64,000 nt of DNA, taken from positions 2,420,001-2,484,000 of the forward strand of contig NC_079880.1 of the NCBI RefSeq assembly GCF_029227915.1, written 5' to 3'. Within the stretch, counting starts at the first letter, position 1; the number at the start of each line of letters is the position of its first letter. The stretch is from Hydractinia symbiolongicarpus. Its lineage: Eukaryota; Cnidaria; Hydrozoa; Anthoathecata; Hydractiniidae. A model generated the notes under the pieces. That model saw nothing but the letters and a program-made list of their open reading frames with translations. It was not told where the DNA came from and made no database searches. Shown piece after piece: positions 12,625 to 26,890 of the stretch. Made by a program: the position numbers and the translations under genes.

Positions 12625-14246
12625 TCACCACTAAAACGCATGAGACTTGTAGTTTTCAGAAATGTTTTCATTTTTGATGAGACGCTTAATGAAAGTTGTT
12701 TAATCGCCGGCAAACGAAAACCCGCGATTTCCCGTAAATCCCAGGCTTGGCCCGTATAGTCGAATGTATACAAAGAAAGTACCCTGTGAGTAAACTCATT
12801 TCCAGAACGATTTTTTAATTTATTTTTTCAACACTAAAACGCATAAGACTTGTAGTTTTTAAAAATGTTTTCATTTTTGATGAGACGCTGAATAAAAGAA
12901 GTTTAATCGCCGGCAAACGAAAACCTGCGATTTCCCGTAAATCCCGGACTCGGCCCGTATAGTCAAAAGTATACAAAGAAAGTACCCAGGATGTAAACTC
13001 ATTTCCCGAACGATTTTTTAAATTATTATTTCACCACTAAAGCCCATGAGACTTGTAGTATTTAAAAATATTTTCATTTTTGATGAGACGCTGAATAAAA
13101 GAAGTTTAATCGCCGGCAAACGAAAACCTGCGATTTCCCGTAAATCCCGGACTCGGCCCGTATAGTCAAAAGTATACAAAGAAAGTACCCAGGGTGTAAA
13201 CTCATTTCCCGAACGATTTTTTAAATTATTATTTCACCACTAAAGCCCATGAGACTTGTAGTATTTAAAAATATTTTCATTTTTGATGAGACGCTGAATA
13301 AAAGAAGTTTAAGCGCCGGCAAACGAAAACCCGCGACTTCCCGTAAATCCCGGACTCGGCCCGTATAGTCAAAAGTATACAAAAAAAGTACCCAGGGAGT
13401 AAACTCATTTCCCAAACGATATTTTAATCTAATTTTCACCACTAAAACGCATGAGACTTGTAGTTTTCAGAAATGTTTTCATTTTTGATGAGACGCTTAA
13501 TGAAAGTTGTTTAATCGCCGGCAAACGAAAACCCGCGATTTCCCGTAAATCCCAGGCTTGGCCCGTATAGTCGAATGTATACAAAGAAAGTACCCTGTGA
13601 GTAAACTCATTTCCAGAACGATTTTTTAATTTATTTTTTCAACACTAAAACGCATAAGACTTGTAGTTTTTAAAAATGTTTTCATTTTTGATGAGACGCT
13701 GAATAAAAGAAGTTTAATCGCCGGCAAACGAAAACCTGCGATTTCCCGTAAATCCCGGACTCGGCCCGTATAGTCAAAAGTATACAAAGAAAGTACCCAG
13801 GATGTAAACTCATTTCCCGAACGATTTTTTAAATTATTATTTCACCACTAAAGCCCATGAGACTTGTAGTATTTAAAAATATTTTCATTTTTGATGAGAC
13901 GCTGAATAAAAGAAGTTTAATCGCCGGCAAACGAAAACCTGCGATTTCCCGTAAATCCCGGACTCGGCCCGTATAGTCAAAAGTATACAAAGAAAGTACC
14001 CAGGGTGTAAACTCATTTCCCGAACGATTTTTTAAATTATTATTTCACCACTAAAGCCCATGAGACTTGTAGTATTTAAAAATATTTTCATTTTTGATGA
14101 GACGCTGAATAAAAGAAGTTTAAGCGCCGGCAAACGAAAACCCGCGACTTCCCGTAAATCCCGGACTCGGCCCGTATAGTCAAAAGTATACAAAAAAAGT
14201 ACCCAGGGAGTAAACTCATTTCCCAAACGATATTTTAATCTAATTT
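12625..14246 (-). repeat. 811-bp (4-monomer) tandem duplication, two near-identical copies
   Basis: Copy 1 is about 12625-13435 and copy 2 about 13436-14246. Shared private markers are aggatgtaaac, gtttaagcgccggc, acaaaaaaagtaccc, tattttaatctaatt and aaatcccaggc. The monomer just before copy 1 has ttttaaattaatt where both copies end with ttttaatctaatt, so the duplication is younger than that change. By eye the copies are almost identical, showing recent local amplification inside an otherwise mixed region. Confidence 0.85.
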
Positions 14247-17200
14247 TCACCACTAAAACGCATGAGACTTGTAGTTTTCAGAAATGTTTTCATTTTTGAT
14301 GAGACGCTTAATGAAAGTTGTTTAATCGCCGGCAAACGAAAAACCGCGATTTCCCGTAAATCCCGGGCTTGGCCTGTATAGTCGAATGTATACAAAGAAA
14401 GTACCCTGTGAGTAAACTCATTTCCAGAACGATTTTTTAAATTATTATTTCACCACTAAAGCCCATGAGACTTGTAGTATTTAAAAATATTTTAATTTTT
14501 GATGAGACGCTGAATAAAAGAAGTTTAATCGCCGGCAAACGAAAACCCGCGACTTCCCGTAAATCCCGGACTCAGCCCGTATAGTCAAAAGTATACAAAG
14601 AAAGTACCCAGGGTGTAAACTCATTTCCCGAACTATTTTTTAAATTATTAGTTCACCACTAAAGCCCATGAGACTTGTAGTATTTAAAAATATTTTCATT
14701 TTTGATGAGACGCTGAATAAAAGAAGTTTAATCGCCGGCAAACGAAAACCCGCGACTTCCCGTAAATCCCGGACTCAGCCCGTATAGTCAAAAGTATACA
14801 AAGAAAGTACCCAGGGAGTAAACTCATTTCCCGAACGATTTTTTAAATTATTTTTTCACCACTAAAACGCATGAGCCTTGTAGTTTTTAAAAATGTTTTC
14901 ATTTTTTGATGAGACGCTGAATAAAAGAAGTTTAATCGCCGGCAAACGAAAACCTGCGATTTCCCGTAAATCCCGGACTCGGCCCGTATAGTCAAAAGTA
15001 TACAAAGAAAGTACCCAGGGTGTAAACTCATTTCCCGAACGATTTTTTAAATTATTATTTCTCCACTAAAGCCCATGAGACTTGTAGTATTTAAAAATAT
15101 TTTCATTTTTGATGAGACGCTGAATAAAAGAAGTTTAATCGCCGGCAAACGAAAACCTGCGATTTCCCGTAAATCCCGGACTCGGCCCGTATAGTCAAAA
15201 GTATACAAAGAAAGTACCCAGGGTGTAAACTCATTTCCCGAACGATTTTTTAAATTATTATTTCACCACTAAAGCCCATGAGACTTGTAGTATTTAAAAA
15301 TATTTTCATTTTTGATGAGACGCTGAATAAAAGAAGTTTAAGCGCCGGCAAACGAAAACCCGCGACTTCCCGTAAATCCCGGACTCGGCCCGTATAGTCA
15401 AAAGTATACAAAAAAAGTACCCAGGGAGTAAACTCATTTCCCAAACGATATTTTAAATTAATTTTCACCACTAAAACGCATGAGACTTGTAGTTTTCAGA
15501 AATGTTTTCATTTTTGATGAGACGCTTAATGAAAGTTGTTTAATCGCCGGCAAACGAAAAACCGCGATTTCCTGTAAATCCCGGGCTTGGCCTGTATAGT
15601 CGAATGTATACAAAGAAAGTACCCTGTGAGTAAACTCATTTCCAGAACGATTTTTTAAATTTTTATTTCACCACTAAAGCCCATGAGACTTGTAGTATTT
15701 AAAAATATTTTCATTTTTGATGAGACGCTGAATAAAAGAAGTTTAATCACCGGCAAACGAAAACCCGCGACTTCCCGTAAATCCCGGACTCAGTCCGTAT
15801 AGTCAAAAGTATACAAAGAAAGTACCCAGGGTGTAAACTCATTTCCCGAACTATTTTTTAAATTATTAGTTCACCACTAAAGCCCATGAGACTTGTAGTA
15901 TTTAAAAATATTTTCATTTTTGATGAGACGCTGAATAAAAGAAGTTTAATCGCCGGCAAACGAAAATCCGCGATTTCCCGTAAATCCCGGACACGGCCCG
16001 TATAGTCAAAAGTATACAAAAAAAGTACCCAGGAAGTAAACTCATTTCCCAAACGATATTTTAAATTAATTTTCACCACTAAAACGCATGAGACTTGTAG
16101 TTTTCAGAAATGTTTTCATTTTTGATGAGACGCTTAATGAAAGTTGTTTAATCGCCGGCAAACGAAAAACCGCGATTTCCCGTAAATCCCGGGCTTGGCC
16201 TGTATAGTCGAATGTATACAAAGAAAGTACCCTGTGAGTAAACTCATTTCCAGAACGATTTTTTAAATTATTATTTCACCACTAAAGCCCATGAGACTTG
16301 TAGTATTTAAAAATATTTTCATTTTTGATGAGACGCTGAATAAAAGAAGTTTAATCGCCGGCAAACGAAAACCCGCGACTTCCCGTAAATCCCGGACTCA
16401 GCCCGTATAGTCAAAAGTATACAAAGAAAGTACCCAGGGTGTAAACTCATTTCCCGAACTATTTTTTAAATTATTAGTTCACCACTAAAGCCCATGAGAC
16501 TTGTAGTATTTAAAAATATTTTCATTTTTGATGAGACGCTGAATAAAAGAAGTTTAATCGCCGGCAAACAAAAACCCGAGACTTCCCGTAAATCCCGGAC
16601 TCAGCCCGTATAGTCAAAAGTATACAAAGAAAGTACCCAGGGAGTAAACTCATTTCCCGAACGATTTTTTAAATTATTTTTTCACCACTAAAACGCATGA
16701 GCCTTGTAGTTTTTAAAAATGTTTTCATTTTTGATGAGACGCTGAATAAAAGAAGTTTAATCGCCGGCAAACGAAAACCTGCGATTTCCCGTAAATCCCG
16801 GACTCGGCCCGTATAGTCAAAAGTATACAAAGAAAGTACCCAGGGTGTAAACTCATTTCGCGAACGATTTTTTAAATTATTATTTCACCACTAAAGCCCA
16901 TGAGACTTGTAGTATTTAAAAATATTTTCATTTTTGATGAGACGCTGAATAAAAGAAGTTTAATCGCCGGCAAACGAAAACCTGCGATTTCCCGTAAATC
17001 CCGGACTCGGCCCGTATAGTCAAAAGTATACAAAGAAAGTACCCAGGGTGTAAACTCATTTCCCGAACGATTTTTTAAATTATTATTTCACCACTAAAGC
17101 CCATGAGACTTGTAGTATTTAAAAATATTTTCATTTTTGATGAGACGCTGAATAAAAGAAGTTTAAGCGCCGGCAAACGAAAACCCGCGACTTCCCGTAA

Positions 17201-17400
17201 ATCCCGGACTCGGCCCGTATAGTCAAAAGTATACAAAAAAAGTACCCAGGGAGTAAACTCATTTCCCAAACGATATTTTAAATTAATTTTCACCACTAAA
17301 ACGCATGAGACTTGTAGTTTTCAGAAATGTTTTCATTTTTGATGAGACGCTTAATGAAAGTTGTTTAATCGCCGGCAAACGAAAAACCGCGATTTCCCGT
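14247..17400 (-). repeat. Multimeric repeats of 6, 3 and 6 monomers marked by ggcctgtatag
   Basis: A private monomer (aaaaaccgcgatttcc with ggcctgtatagtcg) recurs at 14341, 15558, 16167 and 17384, giving intervals of 1,217, 609 and 1,217 bp (6, 3 and 6 monomers). Between them the same subtypes return in order, including the attagttcaccac variant. This is an HOR with variable unit length, consistent with a 6-mer from which a 3-mer version arose by deletion. Confidence 0.75.
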
Positions 17401-19319
17401 AAATCCCGGGCTTGGCCTGTATAGTCGAATGTATACAAAGAAAGTACCCTGTGAGTAAACTCATTTCCAGAACGATTTTTTAAATTTTTATTTCACCACT
17501 AAAGCCCATGAGACTTGTAGTATTTAAAAATATTTTCATTTTTGATGAGACGCTGAATAAAAGAAGTTTAATCGCCGGCAAACGAAAACCCGCGACTTCC
17601 CGTAAATCCCGGACTCAGCCCGTATAGTCAAAAGTATACAAAGAAAGTACCCAGGGTGTAAACTCATTTCCCGAACTATTTTTTAAATTATTAGTTCACC
17701 ACTAAAGCCCATGAGACTTGTAGTATTTAAAAATATTTTCATTTTTGATGAGACGCTGAATAAAAGAAGTTTAATCGCCGGCAAACGAAAACCCGCGACT
17801 TCCCGTAAATCCCGGACTCAGCCCGTATAGTCAAAAGTATACAAAGAAAGTACCCAGTGAGTAAACTCATTTCCCGAACGATTTTTTAAATTATTTTTTC
17901 ACCACTAAAACGCATGAGCCTTGTAGTTTTCAAAAATGTTTTCATTCTTGATGAGACGCTGAATAAAAGAAGTTTAATCGCCGGCAAACGAAAACCTGCG
18001 ATTTCCCGTAAATCCCGGACTCGGCCCGTATAGTCAAAAGTATACAAAGAAAGTACCCAGGAAGTAAACTCATTTCCCAAACGATATTTTAAATTAATTT
18101 TCACCACTAAAACGCATGAGACTTGTAGTTTTCAGAAATGTTTTCATTTTTGATGAGACGCTTAATGAAAGTTGTTTAATCGCCGGCAAACGAAAACCCG
18201 CGATTTCCCGTAAATCCCGGGCTTGGCCCGTATAGTCGAATGTATACAAAGAAAGTACCCTGTGAGTAAACTCATTTCCAGAACGATTTTTTAATTTATT
18301 TTTTAAACACTAAAACGCATAAGACTTGTAGTTTTTAAAAATGTTTTCATTTTTGATGAGACGCTGAATAAAAGAAGTTTAATCGCCGGCAAACGAAAAC
18401 CTGCGATTTCCCGTAAATCCCGGACTCGGCCGTATAGTCAAAAGTATACAAAGAAAGTACCCAGGGTGTAAACTCATTTCCCGAACTATTTTTTAAATTA
18501 TTATTTCACCACTAAAGCCCATGAGACTTGTAGTATTTAAAAATATTTTCATTTTTGATGAGACGCTGAGAAAAAGAAGTTTAATCGCCGGCAAACGAAA
18601 AACCGCGACTTCCCGTAAATCCCGGACTCAGCCCGTATAGTCAAAAGTATACAAAGAAAGTACCCAGGGAGTAAACTCATTTCCCGAAGGATTTTTTAAA
18701 TTATTTTTTCACCACTAAAACGCATGAGCCTTGTAGTTTTCAAAAATGTTTTCATTTTTGATGAGACGCTGAATAAAAGAAGTTTAACCGCCGGCAAACG
18801 AAAACCTGCGATTTCCCGTAAATTCCGGACTCGGCCCGTATAGTCAAAAGTATACAAAGAAAGTACCCGGGGTGTAAACTCATTTCCCGAACGATTTTTT
18901 AAATTATTGTTTCACCACTAAAGCCCATGAGACTTGTAGTTTTTAAAAATGTTTTCATTTTTGATGAGACGCTGAATAAAAGAAGTTTATTTGCCGGCAA
19001 ACGAAAACCCGCGACTTCCCGTAAATCCCGGACTCGGCCCGTATAGTCGAATGTATACAAAGAAAGTACCCTGTGAGTAAACTCATTACCCGAACGAATT
19101 TTTAAATTATTTTTTCACCACTAAAACGCATGAGACTTGTAGTTTTCAAAAATGTTTTCATTTTTGATAAGACGCTGAATAAAAGAAGTTTAATCGCCGG
19201 CAAACGAAAACCTGCGATTTCCCGTAAATCCTGGACTCGGCCCGTATAGTCAAAAGTATTCAAAGAAAGTACCCAGGAAGTAAACTCATTTCCCAAACGA
19301 TATTTTAAATTAATTTTCA
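17401..19319 (-). repeat. Irregular satellite stretch
   Basis: About 9-10 monomers in mixed order. Markers such as cccgaaggattttt with gtttaaccgccgg and aaattccgg (near 18,690) also occur near 7,530 and 22,930, so a multi-monomer block is shared with those places. A single-base loss (actcggccgtatag near 18,425) and the odd ctgagaaaaag variant (near 18,567) mark individual copies. Confidence 0.7.
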
Positions 19320-22300
19320 GCACTAAAACGCATGAGACTTGTAGTTTTCAGAAATGTTTTCATTTTTGATGAGACGCTTAATGAAAGTTGTTTAATGGCC
19401 GGCAAACGAAAACCCGCGATTTCCCATAAATCCCGGGCTTGGCCCGTATAGTCGAATGTATACAAAGAAAGTACCCTGTGAGTAAACTCATTTCCCGAAC
19501 GATTTTTTAAATTATTATTTCACCACTAAAGCCCATGAGACTTGTAGTTTTTAAAAATGTTTTCATTTTTGATGAGACGCTGAATAAAAGAAGTTTAATT
19601 GCCGGCAAACGAAAACCCGCGACTTCCCGTAAATCCCGGACTCGGCCCGTATAGTCAAAAGTATACAAAGAAAGTACCCAGGGAGTAAACTCATTTCCCG
19701 AACGATTTTTTAAATTAATTTTCACCACTAAAACGCATGAGACTTGTAGTTTTCAGAAATGTTTTCATTTTTGATGAGACGCTTAATGAAAGTTGTTTAA
19801 TCGTCGGCAAACGAAAACCCGCGATTTCCCGTAAATGCCGGGCTTCGCCCGTATAGTCGAATGTATACAAAGAAAGTACCCTGTGAGTAAACTCATTACC
19901 CGAACGAATTTTTAAATTATCTTTTCACCACTAAAACGCATGAGACTTGTAGTTTTCAAAAATGTTTTCATTTTTGATAAGACGCTGAATAAAAGAAGTT
20001 TAATTGCTGGCAAACGAAAACCTGCGATTTCCCGTAAATCCCGGACTCGGCCCGTATAGTCAAAAGTATACAAAGAAAGTACCCGGGGTGTAAACTCATT
20101 TCCCGAACGATTTTTATAATTATTATTTCACCACTAAAGCCCATGAGACTTGTAGTTTTTAAAAATGTTTTCATTTTTGATGAGACGCTGAATAAAAGAA
20201 GTTTAATCGCCGGCAAACGAAAACCCGCGACTTCCCGTAAATCCGGGACTCAGCCCGTATAGTCAAAAGTATACAAAGAAAGTACCCAGGGAGTAAACTC
20301 ATTTCCCGAACGATTTTTTAAATTATTTTTTCACCACTAAAACGCATGAGCCTTGTAGTTTTCAAAAATGTTTTCATTTTTGATGAGACGCTGAATAAAA
20401 GAAGTTTAATCGCCGGCAAACGAAAACCTGCGATTTCCCGTAAATCCCGGACTCGGCCCGTATAGTCAAAAGTATACAAAGAAAGTACCCAGGAAGTAAA
20501 CTCATTTCCCAAACGATATTTTAAATTAATTTTCACCACTAAAACGCATGAGACTTGTAGTTTTCAGAAATGTTTTCATTTTTGATGAGACGCTTAATGA
20601 AAGTTGTTTAATCGTCGGCAAACGAAAACCCGCGATTTCCCGTAAATCCCGGGCTTGGCCCGTATAGTCGAATGTATACAAAGAAAGTACCCTGTGAGTA
20701 AACTCATTACCCGAACGAATTTTTAAATTATTTTTTCACCACTAAAACGCATGAGACTTGTAGTTTTCAAAAATGTTTTCATTTTTGATAAGACGCTGAA
20801 TAAAAGAAGTTTAATCGCTGGCAAACGAAAACCTGCGATTTCCCGTAAATCCCGGACTCGGCCCGTATAGTCAAAAGTATACAAAGAAAGTACCCGGGGT
20901 GTAAACTCATTTCCCGAACGATTTTTATAATTATTATTTCACCACTAAAGCCCATGAGACTTGTAGTTTTTAAAAATGTTTTCATTTTTGATGAGACGCT
21001 GAATAAAAGAAGTTTAATCGCCGGCAAACGAAAACCTGCGATTTCCCGTAAATCCCGGACTCGGCCCGTATAGTCAAAAGTATACAAAAAAAGTACCCAG
21101 GAAGTAAACTCATTTCCCAAACGATATTTTAAATTAATTTTCAGCACTAAAACGCATGAGACTTGTAGTTTTCAGAAATGTTTTCATTTTTGATGAGACG
21201 CTTAATGAAAGTTGTTTAATGGCCGGCAAACGAAAACCCGCGATTTCCCGTAAATCCCGGGCTTGGCCCGTATAGTCGAATGTATACAAAGAAAGTACCC
21301 TGTGAGTAAACTCATTTCCCGAACGATTTTTTAAATTATTATTTCACCACTAAAGCCCATGAGACTTGTAGTTTTTAAAAATGTTTTCATTTTTGATGAG
21401 ACGCTGAATAAAAGAAGTTTAATTGCCGGCAAACGAAAACCCGCGACTTCCCGTAAATCCCGGACTCGGCCCGTATAGTCAAAAGTATACAAAGAAAGTA
21501 CCCAGGGAGTAAACTCATTTCCCGAACGATTTTTTAAATTAATTTTCACCACTAAAACGCATGAGACTTGTAGTTTTCAGAAATGTTTTCATTTTTGATG
21601 AGACGCTTAATGAAAGTTGTTTAATCGTCGGCAAACGAAAACCCGCGATTTCCCGTAAATCCCGGGCTTCGCCCGTATAGTCGAATGTATACAAAGAAAG
21701 TACCCTGTGAGTAAACTCATTACCCGAACGAATTTTTAAATTATTTTTTCACCACTAAAACGCATGAGACTTGTAGTTTTCAAAAATGTTTTCATTTTGA
21801 TAAGACGCTGAATAAAAGAAGTTTAATTGCTGGCAAACGAAAACCTGCGATTTCCCGTAAATCCCGGACTCGGCCCGTATAGTCAAAAGTATACAAAGAA
21901 AGTACCCGGGGTGTAAACTCATTTCCCGAACGATTTTTATAATTATTATTTCACCACTAAAGCCCATGAGACTTGTAGTTTTTAAAAATGTTTTCATTTT
22001 TGATGAGACGCTGAATAAAGGAAGTTTAATCGCCGGCAAACGAAAACCCGCGACTTCCCGTAAATCCCGGACTCAGCCCGTATAGTCAAAAGTATACAAA
22101 GAAAGTACCCAGGGAGTAAACTCATTTTCCGAACGATTTTTTAAATTATTTTTTCACCACTAAAACGCATGAGCCTTGTAGTTTTCAAAAATGTTTTCAT
22201 TTTTGATGAGACGCTGAATAAAAGAAGTTTAATCGCAGGCAAACGAAAACCTGCGATTTCCCGTAAATCCCGGACTCGGCCCGTATAGTCAAAAGTATAC

Positions 22301-22434
22301 AAAGAAAGTACCCAGGAAGTAAACTCATTTCCCAAACGATATTTTAAATTAATTTTCACCACTAAAACGCATGAGACTTGTAGTTTTCAGAAATGTTTTC
22401 ATTTTTGATGAGACGCTTAATGAAAGTTGTTTAA
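19320..22434 (-). repeat. 1,824-bp (9-monomer) higher-order repeat, two copies, second incomplete
   Basis: Offset 1,824 bp is supported by ttaatggccggc (19396 and 21220) and aatcgtcggc (19801 and 21625), together with matching gatttttataatt variants. Similarity holds for about 19320-20610 against 21144-22434. Beyond that the copies diverge: around 22,450-22,520 the second copy has cggactcagcc where the first has cgggcttggcc. Segment 20610-21144 is partly a shorter repetition of 19.8-20.2 kb. Confidence 0.7.
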
Positions 22435-24956
22435 TGGCCGGCAAACGAAAACCCGCGACTTCCCGTAAATCCCGGACTCAGCCCGTATAGTCAAAAGTAT
22501 ACAAAGAAAGTACCCTGTGAGTAAACTCATTTCCAGAACGATTTTTTAATTTATTTTTTCAACACTAAAACGCATAAGACTTGTAGTTTTTAAAAATGTT
22601 TTCATTTTTGATGAGACGCTGAATAAAAGAAGTTTAATCGCCGGCAAACGAAAACCTGCGATTTCCCGTAAATCCCGGACTCGGCCCGTATAGTCAAAAG
22701 TATACAAAGAAAGTACCCAGGAAGTAAACTCATTTCCCAAACTATTTTTTAAATTATTATTTCACCACTAAAGCCCATGAGACTTGTAGTATTTAAAAAT
22801 ATTTACATTTTTGATGAGACGCTGAATAAAAGAAGTTTAATCGCCGGCAAACGAAAACCCGCGAATTCCCGTAAATCCCGGACTCAGCCCGTATAGTCAA
22901 AAGTATACAAAGAAAGTACCCAGGGAGTAAACTCATTTCCCGAAGGATTTTTTAAATTATTTTTTCACCACTAAAACGCATGAGCCTTGTAGTTTTCAAA
23001 AATGTTTTCATTTTTGATGAGACGCTGAATAAAAGAAGTTTAACCGCCGGCAAACGAAAACCTCCGATTTCCCGTAAATTCCGGACTCGACCCGTATAGT
23101 CAAAAGTATACAAAGAAAGTACCCGGGGTGTAAACTCATTTCCCGAACGATTTTTTAAATTATTATTTCACCACTAAAGCCCATGAGACTTGTAGTTTTT
23201 AAAAATGTTTTCATTTTTGATGAGACGCTGAATAAAAGAAGTTTAATTGCCGGCAAACGAAAACCCGCGACTTCCCGTAAATCCCGGACTCGGCCCGTAT
23301 AGTCAAAAGTATACAAAGAAAGTACCCAGGGAGTAAACTCATTTCCCGAACGATTTTTTAAATTAATTTTCACCACTAAAACGCATGAGACTTGTAGTTT
23401 TCAGAAATGTTTTCATTTTTGATGAGACGCTTAATGAAAGTTGTTTAATCGTCGGCAAACGAAAACCCGCGATTTCCCGTAAATCCCGTTCTTGGCCCGT
23501 ATAGTCGAATGTATACAAAGAAAGTACCCTGTGAGTAAACTCATTAGCCGAACGAATTTTTAAATTATTTTTTCACCACTAAAACGCATGAGACTTGTAG
23601 TTTTCAAAAATGTTTTCATTTTTGATGAGACGCTGAATAAAAGAAGTTTAATCGCTGGCAAACGAAAACCTGCGATTTCCCGTAAATCCCGGACTCGGCC
23701 CGTATAGTCAAAAGTATACAAAGAAAGTACCCGGGGTGTAAACTCATTTCCCGAACGATTTTTTAAATTATTATTTCACCACTAAAGCCCATGAGACTTG
23801 TAGTTTTTAAAAATGTTTTCATTTTTGATGAGACGCTGAATAAAAGAAGTTTAATTGCCGGCAAACGAAAACCCGCGACTTCCCGTAAATCCCGGACTCG
23901 GCCCGTATAGTCAAAAGTATACAAAGAAAGTACCCAGGGAGTAAACTCATTTCCCGAACGATTTTTTAAATTAATTTTCACCACTAAAACGCATGAGACT
24001 TGTAGTTTTCAGAAATGTTTTCATTTTTGATGAGACGCTTAATGAAAGTTGTTTAATCGCCGGCAAACGAAAACCCGCGATTTCCCGTAAATCCCGGGCT
24101 TGGCCCGTATAGTCGAATGTATACAAAGAAAGTACCCTGTGAGTAAACTCATTTCCCGAACGATTTTTTAAATTATTATTTCACCACTAAAGCCCATGAG
24201 ACTTGTAGTTTTTAAAAATGTTTTCATTTTTGATGAGACGCTGAATAAAAGAAGTTTAATTGCCGGCAAACGAAAACCCGCGACTTCCCGTAAATCCCGG
24301 ACTCGGCCCGTATAGTCAAAAGTATACAAAGAAAGTACCCAGGGAGTAAACTCATTTCCCGAACGATTTTTTAAATTATTTTTTCACCACTAAATCGCAT
24401 GAGACTTGTAGTTTTCAAAAATGTTTTCATTTTTGATGAGACGCTGAATAAAAGAAGTTTAATCGCCGGCAAACGAAAACCTGCGATTTCCCGTAAATCC
24501 CGGACTCGGCCCGTATAGTCAAAAGTATACAAAGAAAGTACCCAGGGTGTAAACTCATTTCCCGAACGATTTTTTAAATTATTATTTCACCACTAAAGCC
24601 CATGAGACTTGTGGTATTTAAAAATATTTTCATTTTTGATGAGACGCTGAATAAAAGAAGTTTTATTGCCGGCAAACGAAAACCTGCGATTTCCCGTAAA
24701 TCCCGGACTCGGCTCGTATAGTCAAAAGTATACAAAGAAAGTACCCAGGGTGTAAACTCATTTCCCGAACGATTTTTTAAATTAATTTTCACCACTAAAA
24801 CGCATGAGACTTGTAGTTTTCAGAAATGTTTTAATTTTTGATGAGACGCTGAATAAAAGAAGTTTAATCGCCGGCAAACGAAAACCTGCGATTTCCCGTA
24901 AATCCCGGACTCGGCCCGTATAGTCAAAAGTATACAAAGAAAGTACCCAGGGTGTA
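22435..24956 (-). repeat. Irregular satellite stretch with 2- and 3-monomer repeats
   Basis: About 12 monomers. The gcccatgag/gtttttaaaaatg/gtttaattgccgg subtype recurs near 23155, 23763 and 24168, spaced about 608 and 405 bp. This bridges the irregular region and the clean dimer array that follows. No other sequence type is seen. Confidence 0.7.
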
Positions 24957-26890
24957 AACTCATTTCCCGAACGATTTTTTAAATTATTATTTCACTACTA
25001 AAGCCCATGAGACTTGTAGTATTTAAAAATATTTTCATTTTTGATGAGACGCTGAATAAAAGAGGTTTAATCGCCGGCAAACGAAAACCCGCGCCTTCCC
25101 GTAAATCCCGGACTCGGCCCGTATAGTCAAAAGTATACAAAGAAAGTACCCAGGGAGTAAACTCATTTCCCGAACGATTTTTTAAATTTTTTTTCACCAC
25201 TAAAACGCATGAGACTTGTAGTTTTTAAAAATGTTTTCATTTTTGATGAGACGCTGAATAAAAGAAGTTTAATCGCCGGCAAACGAAAACCTGCGATTTC
25301 CCGTAAATCCCGGACTCGGCCCGTATAGTCAAAAGTATACAAAGAAAGTACCCAGGGTGTAAACTCATTTCCCGAACGATTTTTTAAATTATTATTTCAC
25401 TACTAAAGCCCATGAGACTTGTAGTATTTAAAAATATTTTCATTTTTGATGAGACGCTGAATAAAAGAGGTTTAATCGCCGGCAAACGAAAACCCGCGCC
25501 TTCCCGTAAATCCCGGACTCGGCCCGTATAGTCAAAAGTATACAAAGAAAGTACCCAGGGAGTAAACTCATTTCCCGAACGATTTTTTAAATTTTTTTTC
25601 ACCACTAAAACGCATGAGACTTGTAGTTTTTAAAAATGTTTTCATTTTTGATGAGACGCTGAATAAAAGAAGTTTAATCGCCGGCAAACGAAAACCTGCG
25701 ATTTCCCGTAAATCCCGGACCCGGCCCGTATAGTCAAAAGTATACAGAGAAAGTACCCAGGGTGTAAACTCATTTCCCGAACGATTTTTTAAATTATTAT
25801 TTCACCACTAAAGCCCATGAGACTTGTAGTATTTAAAAATATTTTCATTTTTGATGAGACGCTGAATAAAAGAAGTTTAATCGCCGGCAAACGAAAACCC
25901 GCGCCTTCCCGTAAATCCCGGACTCGGCCCGTATAGTCAAAAGTATACAAAGAAAGTACCCAGGGAGTAAACTCATTTCCCGAACGATTTTTTAAATTTT
26001 TTTTCACCACTAAAACGCATGAGACTTGTAGTTTTTAAAAATGTTTTCATTTTTGATGAGACGCTGAATAAAAGAAGTTTAATCGCCGGCAAACGAAAAC
26101 CTGCGATTTCCCGTAAATCCCGGACTCGGCCCGTATAGTCAAAAGTATACAAAGAAAGTACCCAGGGTGTAAACTCATTTCCCGAACGATTTTTTAAATT
26201 ATTATTTCACTACTAAAGCCCATGAGACTTGTAGTATTTAAAAATATTTTCATTTTTGATGAGACGCTGAATAAAAGAGGTTTAATCGCCGGCAAACGAA
26301 AACCCGCGCCTTCCCGTAAATCCCGGACTCGGCCCGTATAGTCAAAAGTATACAAAGAAAGTACCCAGGGAGTAAACTCATTTCCCGAACGATTTTTTAA
26401 ATTTTTTTTCACCACTAAAACGCATGAGACTTGTAGTTTTTAAAAATGTTTTCATTTTTGATGAGACGCTGAATAAAAGAAGTTTAATCGCCGGCAAACG
26501 AAAACCTGCGATTTCCCGTAAATCCCGGACCCGGCCCGTATAGTCAAAAGTATACAGAGAAAGTACCCAGGGTGTAAACTCATTTCCCGAACGATTTTTT
26601 AAATTATTATTTCACCACTAAAGCCCATGAGACTTGTAGTATTTAAAAATATTTTCATTTTTGATGAGACGCTGAATAAAAGAAGTTTAATCGCCGGCAA
26701 ACGAAAACCCGCGCCTTCCCGTAAATCCCGGACTCGACCCGTATAGTCAAAAGTATACAAAGAAAGTACCCAGGGAGTAAACTCATTTCCCGAACGATTT
26801 TTTAAATTTTTTTTCACCACTAAAACGCATGAGACTTGTAGTTTTTAAAAATGTTTTCATTTTTGATGAGACGCTGAATAAAAGAAGTTT
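24957..26890 (-). repeat. 405-bp dimer higher-order repeat array, about 4.8 copies
   Basis: Dimers start near 24957, 25362, 25767, 26172 and 26577, exactly 405 bp apart. Each pairs a monomer with gtatttaaaaata and the private cgcgccttcccg with one with aaattttttttcaccac and gtttttaaaaatg. A second level is visible: ggacccggcc with tatacagagaaag occurs at about 25721 and 26531, 810 bp apart, and cactactaaagc alternates with caccactaaagc. Copies 2-3 and 4-5 are therefore a duplicated pair of dimers. The last dimer diverges part-way into its second monomer near 26,890. Confidence 0.9.

Noticed and set aside
24957-26890. CRISPR array
   Set aside because: The regular spacing is tandem satellite. 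There are no unique spacers between short repeats, the period is 203/405 bp and no cas gene is present.
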